Source of the DNA: Batillaria attramentaria
Taxonomy: Eukaryota > Mollusca > Gastropoda > Batillariidae
Direction of reading: 5' to 3'
Length of the DNA: 64,000 nt
NCBI GenBank assembly: GCA_018292915.2
Contig: JACVVK020000036.1
Location: forward strand, 2,085,001 to 2,149,000
Part shown: positions 43,018-52,984 of the stretch, in pieces
Numbering within the stretch: the first letter of the stretch is position 1
Layout: each line of letters opens with the position of its first letter
Notes under the pieces: model-generated
What the model saw: only the letters and a program-made list of their open reading frames with translations
The model's database searches: none
Told to the model about the DNA's origin: nothing
Position numbers and translations under genes: made by a program

Positions 43018-43870
43018 CCTCTCGTGCCGTCCTACTGACTGCCAACATTCCTCGTGCCGTCCTACTGACCGTCAACATTCCTCGCGTCCTCCATCTGACC
43101 GTCAACATTCCTCGTGCCGTCCTACTGACCGTCAACATTCCTCGTGCCGTCCTACTGACTGTCAGCACTCCTCGTGCCGTCCTACTGACTGCCAACATTC
43201 CTCGCGCCGTTCTACTGACCGTCAACTTTCCTGTTGCCGTCCTTTTGACCGTCAAAATTCCTCGTGCCGTCCTACTGACTGCCAACATTCTTCGCGCCGT
43301 CCTACTGACTGTCAACATTCCTCGCGCCGTCCTACTGACCGTCAACGTTCCTGTTGCCGTCCTTCTGATCGTCAACATTCCTCGTGCCGTCCTACTGACT
43401 GTCAACGTTCCTGTTGCCGTTCTACTGACTGTCAACGTTCCTGTTGCCGTTCTACTGATTGTCAAAATTCCTTGTGCCGTCCTACTGACTGTCAACGTTC
43501 CCCGTGCCGTCCTACTGACCGTCAACGTTCCTGTTGCCGTCCTTCTGACTGTCAACATTCTTCGTGCCGTCCTACTGATTGTCAACATCCCTTGTGCCGT
43601 CCTACTGACTGTCAACCTTCCTCGTGCCGTCCTGCTGACTTCCAACATTCCTCGTGACGTCCTACTGATAAAAGCATTCAAGTGTTGTCCTACTGACCGT
43701 CAACATTCCTCGTGCCGTCCTACTGACCGTCAACATTCCTCGTGCCGTCCTACCGATTGTCAACATTCCCCGTGCCGTCCTACTGACTGTCAACGTTCCT
43801 CGTGCCGTCCTGCTGACTTCAGACTATTTTTGTGCCGTCCTACTGAACGTCAACATTCCTCTTTTGGATC
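43018..43870. repeat. 30-bp minisatellite, homogeneous block (~28 units)
   Basis: Direct repeats of a 30-bp unit with consensus beginning 'ctcgtgccgtcctactgacc' and continuing 'gtcaacattc'. One 22-bp unit near 43670-43695 breaks the register. Because 30 is divisible by three, frames of 220-308 codons stay open on both strands. They are not genes. Confidence 0.95.
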
Positions 43871-44376
43871 TGACTGTGCATACGGCTAAATATCATCTTA
43901 CCAGCTCCGATGGCTGTGTGAGTGTAGAAATCCTGGACGGAGCGACTTTAAAAGCCGTGGCTGGCACACAGGAGAAGCCCCGCTCCAAGTCCCCTTCAGA
44001 CCGGAGTCAGCCCAGTTCTCTCTTTATGGGGCTAGACACCCAGTAAACACGCCCCAAAGTTAACCAGACCCAATACAAATCTGTCCGGTCACTACGGGGG
44101 ACAACCGCTTGGGAAAAAAATAGCGAAGCAATTTCAAGGGAGACCATCAAACGAGATGAAGAAGGCGAGCTCATCGGTTCTCGCCCCACAAATCAGGCGC
44201 CGGTTTGGTTCGGTTGATTATTTCCCTTACACTGACTGCTTGATTTGGGATGAGAGAGGGAGCCACTGCTATTGTCAGGAAAGCGGTCATACAAGTAAAG
44301 CGAGAGAGGACAGCCAGAGAGGCCTTTAAGTAGTATTGATTTCAGTCAGGACGTATAGTCCTCGGCCGGAACTTTA
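43871..44376. other. non-coding, nothing recognised
   Basis: No family similarity seen. Confidence 0.35.
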
Positions 44377-45030
44377 AACGGGCTAATTCTGTCTTTACTG
44401 AGCCAACTTAATACGTTTTGGAACAGTTTCGCTCGTGAGTGCGACTGTACGCTCAGAATTACTCTATCTTGATGATTAGTACAGCTCTTAATTATGCGAT
44501 ACAATGTTGTCTACACTTAATTTTGCAGGAGCGGTCGAATACTCAAATTCTACGCCTGTTGTTCCACTACTCGAGCGCTCAGTGTGGTCGCCGCGTCATC
44601 GAGAACGCTTCTGTTGGCTCAGTGACGGCATTACAGACGCTATCACTGTCCAGGGCCAGTATGTAGAACTCGAGGTTAAGTTAACCCACGGCTACGGGCA
44701 TAACCAAGACTAGGACAAAAGAAACCCCAAAACAAAATTAAATTTTAAAAAAGGAAGCGAAGAAAGACAAAAATCCTTCTATAACGGCATGGGCATCTTG
44801 CTGGAATGGACCTGCTTCCTGGTTTAAAAAAAAACAAACACAAAAAACCTTTCACCCTAGAGCTAGTTTAGTTCGAGGTTAGACTCTAACCCGGGGCTAA
44901 ACTCCCTAACCCTGACTTTTACATGCGGGCCCTGGTGTCCAAGCGGTGTGATGATCTGTACAACCAAACAGTTCAGAGCGATCTGGGAGCACAGAAAAAT
45001 GGTAGCATTAATTTAGCTCCTTTAAGTTCA
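44377..45030 (+). repeat. Repeat-E, copy 2, carrying a MITE
   Basis: Diverged duplicate of 34003-34340. It is split by the MITE at 44652-44933 and resumes with 'tgtccaagcggtgtgatgat'. Confidence 0.85.
44652..44933. mobile_element. GGGCCC-TIR MITE, copy 3
   Basis: Ends 'ccagggccagtatgtagaac' and 'ttttacatgcgggccctgg'. Comparison with the paralogous uninterrupted site at 34248-34270 places the insertion between 'actgtcca' and 'tgtccaag', with GG on both sides. Confidence 0.85.
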
Positions 45031-45762
45031 CTGTCGCAACCTGAACTACGTACTCAAATACACTACCGCGAACGATCAAAGCGTACTTGACTAGTGTCAC
45101 AACATGGATCTGAGAAATGAGCATATACATATTTTTCACACAGTTCTAGAGTTTATCACACTTTCGGCACGTTTTTATTAGCCACATAAATAATTATACT
45201 AGTACGTACTATCATCGACTGTAGCAGCTGACCGCCGTTGATAGGAAAATGCTCACTGACAAACTGAGACCTCTCTCTCTCTCTCTCTCTCCCACACAAT
45301 TCGTATACCGCCATTGCATATGTTGCTTAAATTGAATTTTTATTGAGCATATCATAAGCATGTCTTGTTTATGCTCAAACTGTGTTTCTGTAATTTCATC
45401 AGTGCAACAAAATAAATCAGTTTAAACCAGAAATGAGCATGAGGACGTGGAGGAGGGGGGGGGATGGGGGGGGGGGGGGTCAGGTGTAGAATTAATATTT
45501 AGTGAATAAAAGGAACACCCGATTGTATCGATAATAATTTTAGTAAGATTTCTGTGACACGAGGAGAAAAGTTCAGCCGAGTTGTTCGAGAACATGATTG
45601 CATCGAAGTACATCGGGCGACATGTCATTTCCGCTAAGACGAGTGGTGACTGCCCCGACCAACTTTTAGCATCTGCTAACACAACCCTGTTCCGGGACCG
45701 TCGCTTCTCTAGGCCCCTGCGACGACGGCCAAGTCGGATTGAAACAGATCACGGGTTTCACT
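45031..45762. other. non-coding interval
   Basis: Contents are (CT)n at 45273-45290, a G-run region at 45452-45480, and a segment at 45640-45740 shared in reverse with 38665-38720. No gene is recognised. Confidence 0.4.
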
Positions 45763-46062
45763 CAGGGGTGAGCAGTGGTCTAATAGATAGCGCGTCGGAT
45801 TTAGCCGCTGCGCGACTGAACGGCCGTCACCAATGTCACGGCGATGAAGCGTGGGTTCAAGCCCAGGTCGAACTTGTGATATGTGATACCGGTTTTTCCT
45901 GGATACCGGCCTGCTCATCCGAGGTTTCTCTCCGGGTTATCCGGCTTTCCTCCCCCAGCAAAATTGTTTTAAAAAAAAAGAGAAAAAAAAGCTATTGGGT
46001 GGGGCTGAACCTCCGGATGAAGCAGACCGAATTTCCCGAAAGGGACAATAAAGTAGTTTAAA
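45763..46062 (+). mobile_element. SINE-C, copy C1 (tRNA-derived)
   Basis: A tRNA-like head ('ggggtgagcagtggtctaat' to 'gtgggttcaagcccaggtc') is followed by 'gtgatatgtgataccggttt', 'ttctctccgggttatccggc' and the 3' end 'tttcccgaaagggacaataa'. Copy C2 is at 57963-58270. Confidence 0.88.
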
Positions 46063-46370
46063 AAAAAAAAAATTCCCATTCATTGCCCTCCACTGTTGAC
46101 GCCCAGACTTACGTGAATGATCTCAATAGCTTCTACTGCAGGTTTGACCGTCACGACTTTTCCAAACAGCAAGCTGCCATGCGCGATCGTCTGAATGCTG
46201 GAGCCGGGGAGGCCGTGGTGCTGGAGGCGGAGGATGTCCACATGGTGCTGCAGCACGTCAACCCCAACAAGGCGGCCGGACCGGACAAGGTGAAGCCCAG
46301 GGTGTTCAAGGTATGTGCAGACCAGTTAGCATACATACTTACCGCCATCTTCAACCTGTCCCTCAAGACC

Positions 46371-46680
46371 TGCACTGTGCCGCTCAACTGGAAGACGTCC
46401 TGCACTGTGCCGCTCAACTGGAAGACGTCTTGCACTGTGCCGCTCAACTGGAAGACGTCTTGCACTGTGCCGCTCAACTGGAAGACGTCCTGCACTATGC
46501 CGCTCAACTGGAAGACGTCCTGCACTGTGCCGCTCAACTGGAAGACGTCCTGCACTGTGCCGCTCAACTGGAAGACGTCCTGCACTGTGCCGCTCAACTG
46601 GAAGACGTCCTGCACTGTGCCGCTCAACTGGAAGACGTCCTGCACTGTGCCGCTCAACTGGAAGACGTCCTGCATTGTGC
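46371..46680 (+). repeat. in-frame 30-bp tandem repeat inside the reverse transcriptase
   Basis: Ten near-identical 30-bp units encode SCTVPLNWKT, expanding a segment present once in related reverse transcriptases. Differences between units are single bases (gtcc/gtct, one gtg to atg). The frame is kept on both sides. Confidence 0.95.
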
Positions 46681-46993
46681 CCGTGCCCAAGAAGCCCGTG
46701 GTGACCGCCATGAACGACCTCCGCCCGATCGCGATTACGTCCGCTGTCATGAAGGTGTTTGAGCGCCTCGTGCTACGCCGACTACAAGTACTCGTGAGAA
46801 CCTTTACAGATCCCCTACAGTTTGCTTATAGCAGGAACAGGAGTGTGGAGGATGCCATGATCCATGTGTTGAACAACATTTATTCTCATCTTGATTCTGC
46901 AGGCAGTTACGTCAGACTGATGTTCTTCGACTTCTCAGGCGCCTTCAACACGATACAGCCCCATATTATGTTTGAGAAATTACTTAGCATGAA

Positions 46994-47178
46994 GGGGAGC
47001 CGGGGTGGCCGAATGGTAGAGCGTTGGACTTCTAATGCTCGGGTCGTGAGTTCGTATCCCCTCTGGAGCCAAATATTTGTGCTGGCTTTTTCATCGTTGC
47101 CCCGTCTTTGATATCACCCGTATGTGGTGGAAAAGGACGTTAAACCCGCAAACAAACACCCACCCACCCACCCCACCC
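46994..47178 (+). mobile_element. SINE-A, copy A8, inside the LINE
   Basis: Full-length sense copy. The flanking direct repeat ACTTAGCATGRA is at 46982-46993 and 47179-47190. Confidence 0.92.
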
Positions 47179-47321
47179 ACTTAGCATGGAACTACAGTAC
47201 TGTACTTTGGACTTTTGATCACCTGATGAACAGGCCGCAGTTTCTCAAATCTAACGGAGCTGTTTCTCATACTCCCAAGGGACTGTACTCTCACCCTTTT
47301 TATTTACATTATACACATCTG

Positions 47322-48041
47322 TGTTACGCGTGGAAAAATGTTGAAGAGCCCGTCGTCTTACCGCGGATTACGATGACACACAGGCGAACACTCCTCACGT
47401 AGCGAGTTCTTACAGACTGCTTATTAAGTCTCTTTCTCTCACAAAAAGACACGTGAGCGCGTAGAAACGTTATAACCGTGTGGAGTTTATTACAGCACTT
47501 CTCTGGTGTTACACTGCACTCTCAAGCTTCGCACATACAAGCTTCTCTCGTGCACACACACACACACAAATATCTCAGGGTCTTATATACAGCCACAACA
47601 TTCTAGCACATTCTGGACCACTATTATAAATCAAAACTCAGAACGTATATCACCTTATTACACTTTTAAAACTTAAGAAGAATCCAGAATAATCGAGTAC
47701 CTGGCCGCCGAACCTAGGCGCGTTATATAACACCTAATCGTAAATAACTCCTTAGAAAGCGATTTGCACGAAATTTCCGGGAGACTCAGCCCTTGACCCT
47801 AAAATTAATGCGTGCCGCCGCCCGAGGCTAGATTAGCTAGTCAAAACAAGGCCACCGCTTCTAGAATACTCGTGATAACAATAGACACTTCTGGATCACG
47901 GGGAACAGATTTACATTACTAAATACAATATGAACTTAACGAAGCAACTTCTCCGTCTCACTCAGTCTTCAAAAGAATAATACAGCTGTTATCTTTCAAC
48001 ATACAAACAACAGCAAAAAATACACAGCCACGCTCGTAACA
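47322..48041 (-). mobile_element. 720-bp solo LTR inside the LINE
   Basis: It begins TGTTACGCG and ends CTCGTAACA. The exact 5-bp direct repeat ATCTG flanks it (47317-47321, 48042-48046), and the reverse transcriptase frame resumes straight after. On the minus strand an AATAAA lies near 47490, so the LTR is probably in reverse orientation. A partial copy is at 59085-59268. It is unrelated to the 321-bp LTR family. Confidence 0.85.
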
Positions 48042-48532
48042 ATCTGACTGTAGACAATCTGATGATGCTCGTCCTGTTGTTAAATTTGCTGATGATACAT
48101 CTCTCTCCGGGTTGATAAGTAATGGTGATGAATCCGTCTACAGGTCGCAAGTACAATCACTTGTTACATGATGTGACGAGAACTTAATGTTACCAAAACA
48201 AAAGAGATGGTGGTTGATTTCAGGAAGAAGCAAAACTCTGCAGTGTCAGACCCAGTTTTTATCATAGGTCAGGTAGCAGAAAAGGTACGCACATACAAGT
48301 ATTTGGGTGTCATTTTCGATGACAGACTTACCTGGAAAGACAACACCAATGAAAAAGACCCACACACGCATGTTTTTACTCAGGAAGTTGAGATCCTTTA
48401 ATGTAAACAGAGTTCTGCTAAATGCTTTTTATTCCCGTGCTGTACATAGCGTACTGACGATCGGGGCGGTGTTCTGGGGTGGTAATATCACAAGGCAGGA
48501 TGAGGAGAGACTAGACAAAGTTGTTAGGAAAG

Positions 48533-48533
<1 letters not shown>

Positions 48534-48601
<68 letters not shown>
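48534..48601. repeat. 68-base G homopolymer
   Basis: An uninterrupted run of 68 G in the LINE. The true length is uncertain because such runs are error-prone in sequencing. Confidence 0.85.
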
Positions 48602-48602
<1 letters not shown>

Positions 48603-48777
48603 GAGTCAAGACGACTTTAACTCCTTCACCAGAAAGGTCTCTGACAAACTGACTGGTATACTTGGGGGATCAGACTCACCCGAGATACTTATTTTGCATT
48701 GCAAGTCATGCACAAAACATCTTGTAGTCTGCTGTACATATTCTCTGATGCTTACTGTGTATGACTAACATACATAA

Positions 48778-48890
48778 ATAAGATAAGATTACTTTATGAA
48801 TCCCTCATGGGGACATTTCATGTCCGCCCAGACACAGCGACAATACAATAAAATTCATTAACATTCTGCACACACACACACACACAGCGC
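48778..48890 (+). repeat. LINE 3' tail and (CA)n
   Basis: 'aataagataagattacttta' plus 'aatccctcatggggacattt' match 36800-36860. Probably the 3' end of the LINE at 46075-48640. Confidence 0.7.
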
Positions 48891-49512
48891 AAAGATCACA
48901 GTTGTATGCCGCACATACTGGTTAGAAACAGGTACTACCGCAAGAGGGCAGACCTGCAACGATAAACTATAGGTTATAATGCACACAAAAGAAGAAGAAA
49001 TATAATTACTGCTTTGGGGAAAAAAGAGCCAATGAAGAATGGATGCACGACCAAAAAAAATGTAAAAGAAAAGGAAAACAACAACAACAACAAAACAGGA
49101 ACAAGTTGAGAATCAAACTCAAGTCTGATGCATCCATGCATGCAACTGAGGCTAAAAAAAATGTGTTATGCACATGTATCAGTTTAGGGACATTTACTGG
49201 AGATTCCTTTTCCAGGTGTTGAAAGGAGTAGCGTGACAAAAATTGTACATCAGCAGCTTAGCTGGAAGATATCTCTACGTATGACAGATGACAAGATATG
49301 TCTTTATCCACTCTCCTTGTCTCTGTGTTAAGGCCTAGCCTCATAATGGTCTTTGCTGCTTGTGTGGCATTATTTAAGCCACAACTGACTCATTTGCTAG
49401 AGCTACGTGACGACTTTCTTTTCCACTGGTCCACTTTTTAAGACCGTCTTCGTTCAGATTTTTGACAGGCTACAGCCTCTTGGGGTATGCTTCTCACACA
49501 AGGTAACAAGCG
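48891..49512. other. non-coding, nothing recognised
   Basis: No gene or repeat is assigned here. The segment 49405-49512 could hold an upstream part of the DUF6589-like pseudogene. Confidence 0.35.
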
Positions 49513-50575
49513 TTGTCGTGGCAGATGTCGTGGCAGAAGCACCTCAAAGATACGCTTGTGGACGCCCTGAACAAAGGAAAGAAATTGCGCCTTGTCACTG
49601 ACAATGTCAACTTCATGGTAAGCCCATCACATCTGCGGCTGACTATGAGCGAACAGCACATGGAAAATTGTTTTGGTGGAGCTGCAATTATCCAGAATAT
49701 CTCAGATGTCACAACACAACAAGTGCTAATCAGTGTTCCACGGCAACACTTTCTTCCGCAACAACAGGATTGGAATGACTTGAAGGCAGACTATGTTGTT
49801 CTCATTATGCGTGTACTTGTCAGGCACATAAAGGCATTCAAGCCATTCAAAGGTTGTCTTTCTGATGTTATCGCAGGTGACTACAATGACAGCCTGAAGC
49901 ACAAGCATGAAGTAATCCCTCTGCCAGTTCTGAGAAAGAACGAAATGAAATACTTGATTACTATGAAGAATTTATCAGCAGTGTGTACCAGAAAGCAGGC
50001 CTAGAATTTGATGACAGCACACGTGTTCACAATGGAGGAGACCAACTCACAAGGGAACGTTTTTCCTCTGCCAAACGTCTGCGAGCCCAAGGTGACAGTC
50101 CGATGAATCGGTTTTCGCATCTATCACCAGTTACCTTTAAACTGTTCCACCTTCAGATGTGTCTCCTGGCAGTCATGTACCAGCGCCTGTATAGTGAGAA
50201 AAGTACAGTGGAACGCTGGGGGCTGAGAGAACACGACTTGGACGACAGCGTGCTGATGGAAACAAAGTGAAGGACAATTTCAGGGACTGCAGTGAGTTGG
50301 CCTTGTCTCTGACAGATGCATATATTCTTGAGGTTGCATGCCATTTCTTTGGGGTGGAAACCTGCCATGATGTGCCAACCAAGCACCTGCCTGAGCAGCC
50401 ACCTGAGTCCGTGTCACAAGAAGAGCAGCGAAAATGGATGGCAGATGCCTGTGGCAAGCTCATTGGCACATTTGTTTGGAACAGCACCATGATGCACCTG
50501 GCTCAGGAGGATGGAATGACAAGCCCTAAGTCAGCCCCCAAAGAGGTACGCGTAGTGATGCCTGATGAGGCTGAA
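49513..50575 (+). pseudogene. DUF6589-like transposon-associated protein fragment
   Basis: Three overlapping frames, 49513-50004, 49983-50270 and 50267-50575, read as one protein broken by two frameshifts. Recognisable features are 'VTDNVNFMVSPSHLR' (the 'DN.N....S' block), 'NGGDQLTRERFSSAKRLR' with the GDQLT motif, a following 'LFHLQMCLLA' helix, then 'KDNFRDCSELALSLTDAYI' and 'ACGKLIGTFVWN'. These resemble the large DUF6589 family common in invertebrate and fungal genomes and suspected to be mobile-element derived. The family call is from motif recall and needs a profile search. The homology ends where the viral Rep homology begins. Confidence 0.6.
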
Positions 50576-51837
50576 GGAGGCAATTCAATGTGCTGACCCG
50601 CATTACGCCATTGTGGGCAAGGAGGTTGACGAATCTCAGACACCTCACCTACAGAGCTTCGCTCATTTCCGGAAGAGGATGCGCTTTACTCAGGTTAAGG
50701 CCATTACGGGCAAAACTGCTCACCTTGAAGTGGCTAGGGGAACGGATCAAGACGATAAGAGATACTGTTCGAAACAACAACACAGTATACTTCTGGAACT
50801 TGCCACCTGCGGTTACAACGGTAGCGAGACGGGCGGCGGTAACAGCAGAGCTGCAGCAAGTTATGACGCGGCTGTGGCGATTGCTGAGTGTCACACCTAA
50901 TCGGAGCTACGGACCGCAAACGAGGAATGGTGGACAGCTTACCTATATCACTCGAAAGTCATTGACAACGTTGCGGCAGAGTTACGCAAACGTAAAAGCC
51001 TTCAGTTGGTAGCTCGCTCATTCAGAGGCAAGTACTTCAAGGTTTGGCAGATGGATCTTCTCACAGAACTACGAGGACCGATTAATGACAGGCAGATAAT
51101 CTGGTACGTCGACGAAAAAGGAGGTTCGGGCAAAACATTCATGTCTAAACTTCCTGTCTGCACAGGTGCTGCTCGCTACGAAAACGGCAAATCAACAGAC
51201 ACCAAACACGCCTACTGCGGAGAGAGAATCGTCATCTTCGACCTAACCCGCTCCCAGGAAGACCACATTAACTACGAGATAATTGAGAGCATCAAAAACG
51301 TCATCATCTTCTCGCCAAAATACGAGAGCGGAATGAAAATCTTCGAGCCACCACATGTCGTCGTCTTTGCGAACTTCTCACCAAACCTCTCCAAGCTCAG
51401 CCAGGACCGTTGGGATATACGGTTTAACTCCGACGAAAGCTTGACCGAAACGGCGATAGAAACGGTTGTGTCCCTGGAGGAGGTCGGCAAGAAGGAGGAG
51501 ACAGAGAAGAAAGATGAAGCTGCATCCAGCACGACAACAGAGAGTACTGATGACGTCATAATCATCAGCGATGACAGCGAACAAGAGACAAAGACGGAGT
51601 GAGTGAGTTTTTAGGGCTTAAAGCCGCGCAAGCCACAAAGACTAATTCGCGGCTGAGTGTGCCTGCACTACACGAAAAAAACAAAAATGTAACGTTGGAC
51701 AAAGGATGCAAACTGGTCTACGGGGCAATATAAACCTAGGACATGCAGGAGACGCTGCACCTGACAAAGACGGACTTCAACAAAATCGAACGAACATTTG
51801 TGAAAGACTGGGCAAATGAAGTCGAACTGTATGACTG
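50571..51837 (+). pseudogene. endogenous CRESS-DNA virus Rep (HUH endonuclease + SF3 helicase), broken
   Basis: One frame from 50571 to 51602 encodes most of a circovirus-like replication-associated protein. In the endonuclease part, motif II is 'HLQSFAHF' and motif III is 'YCSK' (about 50652 and 50764). Motif I is missing, so the 5' end is truncated. In the helicase part, Walker A is 'GGSGKT' in 'WYVDEKGGSGKTFMSKL' (about 51110), a Walker-B-like block is 'IVIFDLT', and a motif-C-like block is 'VVVFANF'. Breaks are one in-frame TAA at 50898-50900 and a 164-bp retroposon at 51599-51762 that separates the last ~24 codons. A Ser/Asp/Glu-rich tail, 'TTTESTDDVIIISDDS', is shared with the second copy. 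It cannot encode a functional Rep as it stands. Confidence 0.9.
51599..51762. mobile_element. SINE-F-like retroposon inserted in viral Rep
   Basis: An exact 12-bp direct repeat, GACAAAGACGGA, flanks the 164-bp insert (51587-51598 and 51763-51774). The insert carries 'gggcttaaagccgcgcaagc' and 'gactaattcgcggctgagtg', shared with 26700-26775 (reverse) and 33410. The second Rep copy lacks the insert. Confidence 0.88.
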
Positions 51838-51879
51838 ACTAAATGAACAAAAACACACACACTGTCCATTTGAGAAATT

Positions 51880-51916
51880 CATGTTTATTCGTGTTAAATG
51901 TTAAATAAACATCAAA
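51880..51916. promoter_or_regulatory. convergent polyadenylation signals between Rep and Cap
   Basis: 'catgtttatt' (minus-strand AATAAA) and 'aaataaacat' (plus-strand AATAAA) face each other around a 13-bp spacer and form an inverted repeat. This is where the 3' ends of the convergent viral genes would lie. Confidence 0.55.
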
Positions 51917-51983
51917 TCATGTCAAGGACCACAGTTGACACAAATCGTCCGTCATATTTTGTGTATGTGCGAGTAAATGGACA

Positions 51984-52894
51984 TTATGCATACGCTTGAC
52001 CTTGTCGCAACCCGCGGAGAACGATGGCGATAGTAGTCTTCACAATAACACGCCAATCGGGACTTTGACCGGAAGTAGGGGCGGGTTCACCTTGAAACAG
52101 ATGCTGTACACCATTGACACAGTGAATATTATTAGAACTCACATAACCCAAGTCCCACCACGGGTTGTTCACACTTCGATAGCCCACATCGGTCTCACCA
52201 TGCACGAGCACGAGTCGGAACTTTGGGAAAACACGGCTGCTGTGTACTTGTAGGGATCGAAGTACCCGCCATTTCGACCCGCCATGCATCTCATAGTCAG
52301 GCAACAAGCGAAACGATGTATGACGGGTTCACCATCAGATGTAAACTATTCACCCGATTTCAACAGATAGAACTTCTCGGTCTTCACCAAAAACTTTATC
52401 TAATCATACATCATAGTCCATGCACCCCATCGAGCCGTCCCGACATTATTCCGAACCATGATAAAATCCAGCTGTGTCAACCAGTTCGCGTAACCATAGG
52501 CACCGTTCGGTTCAGTCGTAGGAGTCAAAGGGTGGGTGGGTGCATGGGGGTTTAACGTCCTTTTCCACCACATAGGGTGATATCAAAGACGGGGCAACGA
52601 TGAAAAAGCCAGCACAAATATTTGGCCCCAGCCGGGATACGAACTCACGACCCGAGCATTAGAAGTCCAACGCTCTACTATTCGACCACCCCGGCTCCCC
52701 CGTAGGAGTCAAAGTATGCTCGTAGCGAACACCACACCGCAGGGTACACATCAACGCACGAGCACGGAGTTGAGCGGCACGAGACTGCGTCGAAATCCAC
52801 GTCTCCGTTTGCGAAAACGACGATAACGCCGGCGGTAAAAGCGACGAAACCAACGCTTACGGAAAAACCGACGACGCCGGCGCCTGTAGGCCAT
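51984..52894 (-). pseudogene. candidate endogenous CRESS-DNA virus capsid gene, broken
   Basis: On the minus strand an ATG at 52894 opens a strikingly Arg-rich N-terminus ('MAYRRRRRRFFRKRWF' at the start), the DNA-binding arm expected of circovirus-like capsid proteins. The frame shifts after about 36 residues and meets a stop. A SINE-A copy at 52531-52700 interrupts the gene. Beyond it, open sequence continues to a TAA at about 51984. The body of the protein is not recognisable by eye. The capsid call rests on the basic arm and on the convergent position relative to Rep. Confidence 0.68.
52531..52700 (-). mobile_element. SINE-A, copy A9, inside the viral Cap region
   Basis: Antisense full-length copy with an exact 14-bp direct repeat CGTAGGAGTCAAAG on both sides (52517-52530, 52701-52714). 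Confidence 0.93.
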
Positions 52895-52984
52895 TATTTA
52901 CCCCTGCTTGCCGACCTCACCCCAAGCACTCAACCGTTTTCGCACGTGGAACACTGAACAATGTTAACACACCAGCAGTACGAC

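Larger units (their letters stand above)
46075..48640 (+). pseudogene. Rex/CR1-like LINE reverse transcriptase, interrupted by a SINE and a solo LTR
   Basis: Reverse transcriptase parts are readable in order: 'NPNKAAGPDKVKPRVFK' (46260), a 10-fold 30-bp tandem insertion, 'NDLRPIAITSAVMKVFERL', 'QFAYSRNRSVEDAMIHVL', 'MFFDFSGAFNTIQPHIM' (46920), SINE-A8, 'LWTFDHLMNRPQFLKSNGAV' (47200), a solo LTR, then 'VKFADDTSLSGLISNG' (48091) and 'KYLGVIFDDRLTWKDN' (48298). Several frameshifts follow, and a 68-base G run sits at 48534-48601. The element is dead. The 3' tail with 'aatccctcatggggacattt' is at 48778-48890. Confidence 0.88.

Noticed and set aside
43010..43889. Frames of 221-308 codons on both strands resembling repeat proteins
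   Set aside because: The 30-bp satellite unit is a multiple of three, so all frames without a stop in the unit remain open. No signal, start context or known family.
46151..46750. Minus-strand 199-codon and plus-strand 149-codon frames with decapeptide repeats
   Set aside because: Other-frame readings of the same 30-bp expansion. Only the reverse transcriptase frame has conserved motifs on both sides.
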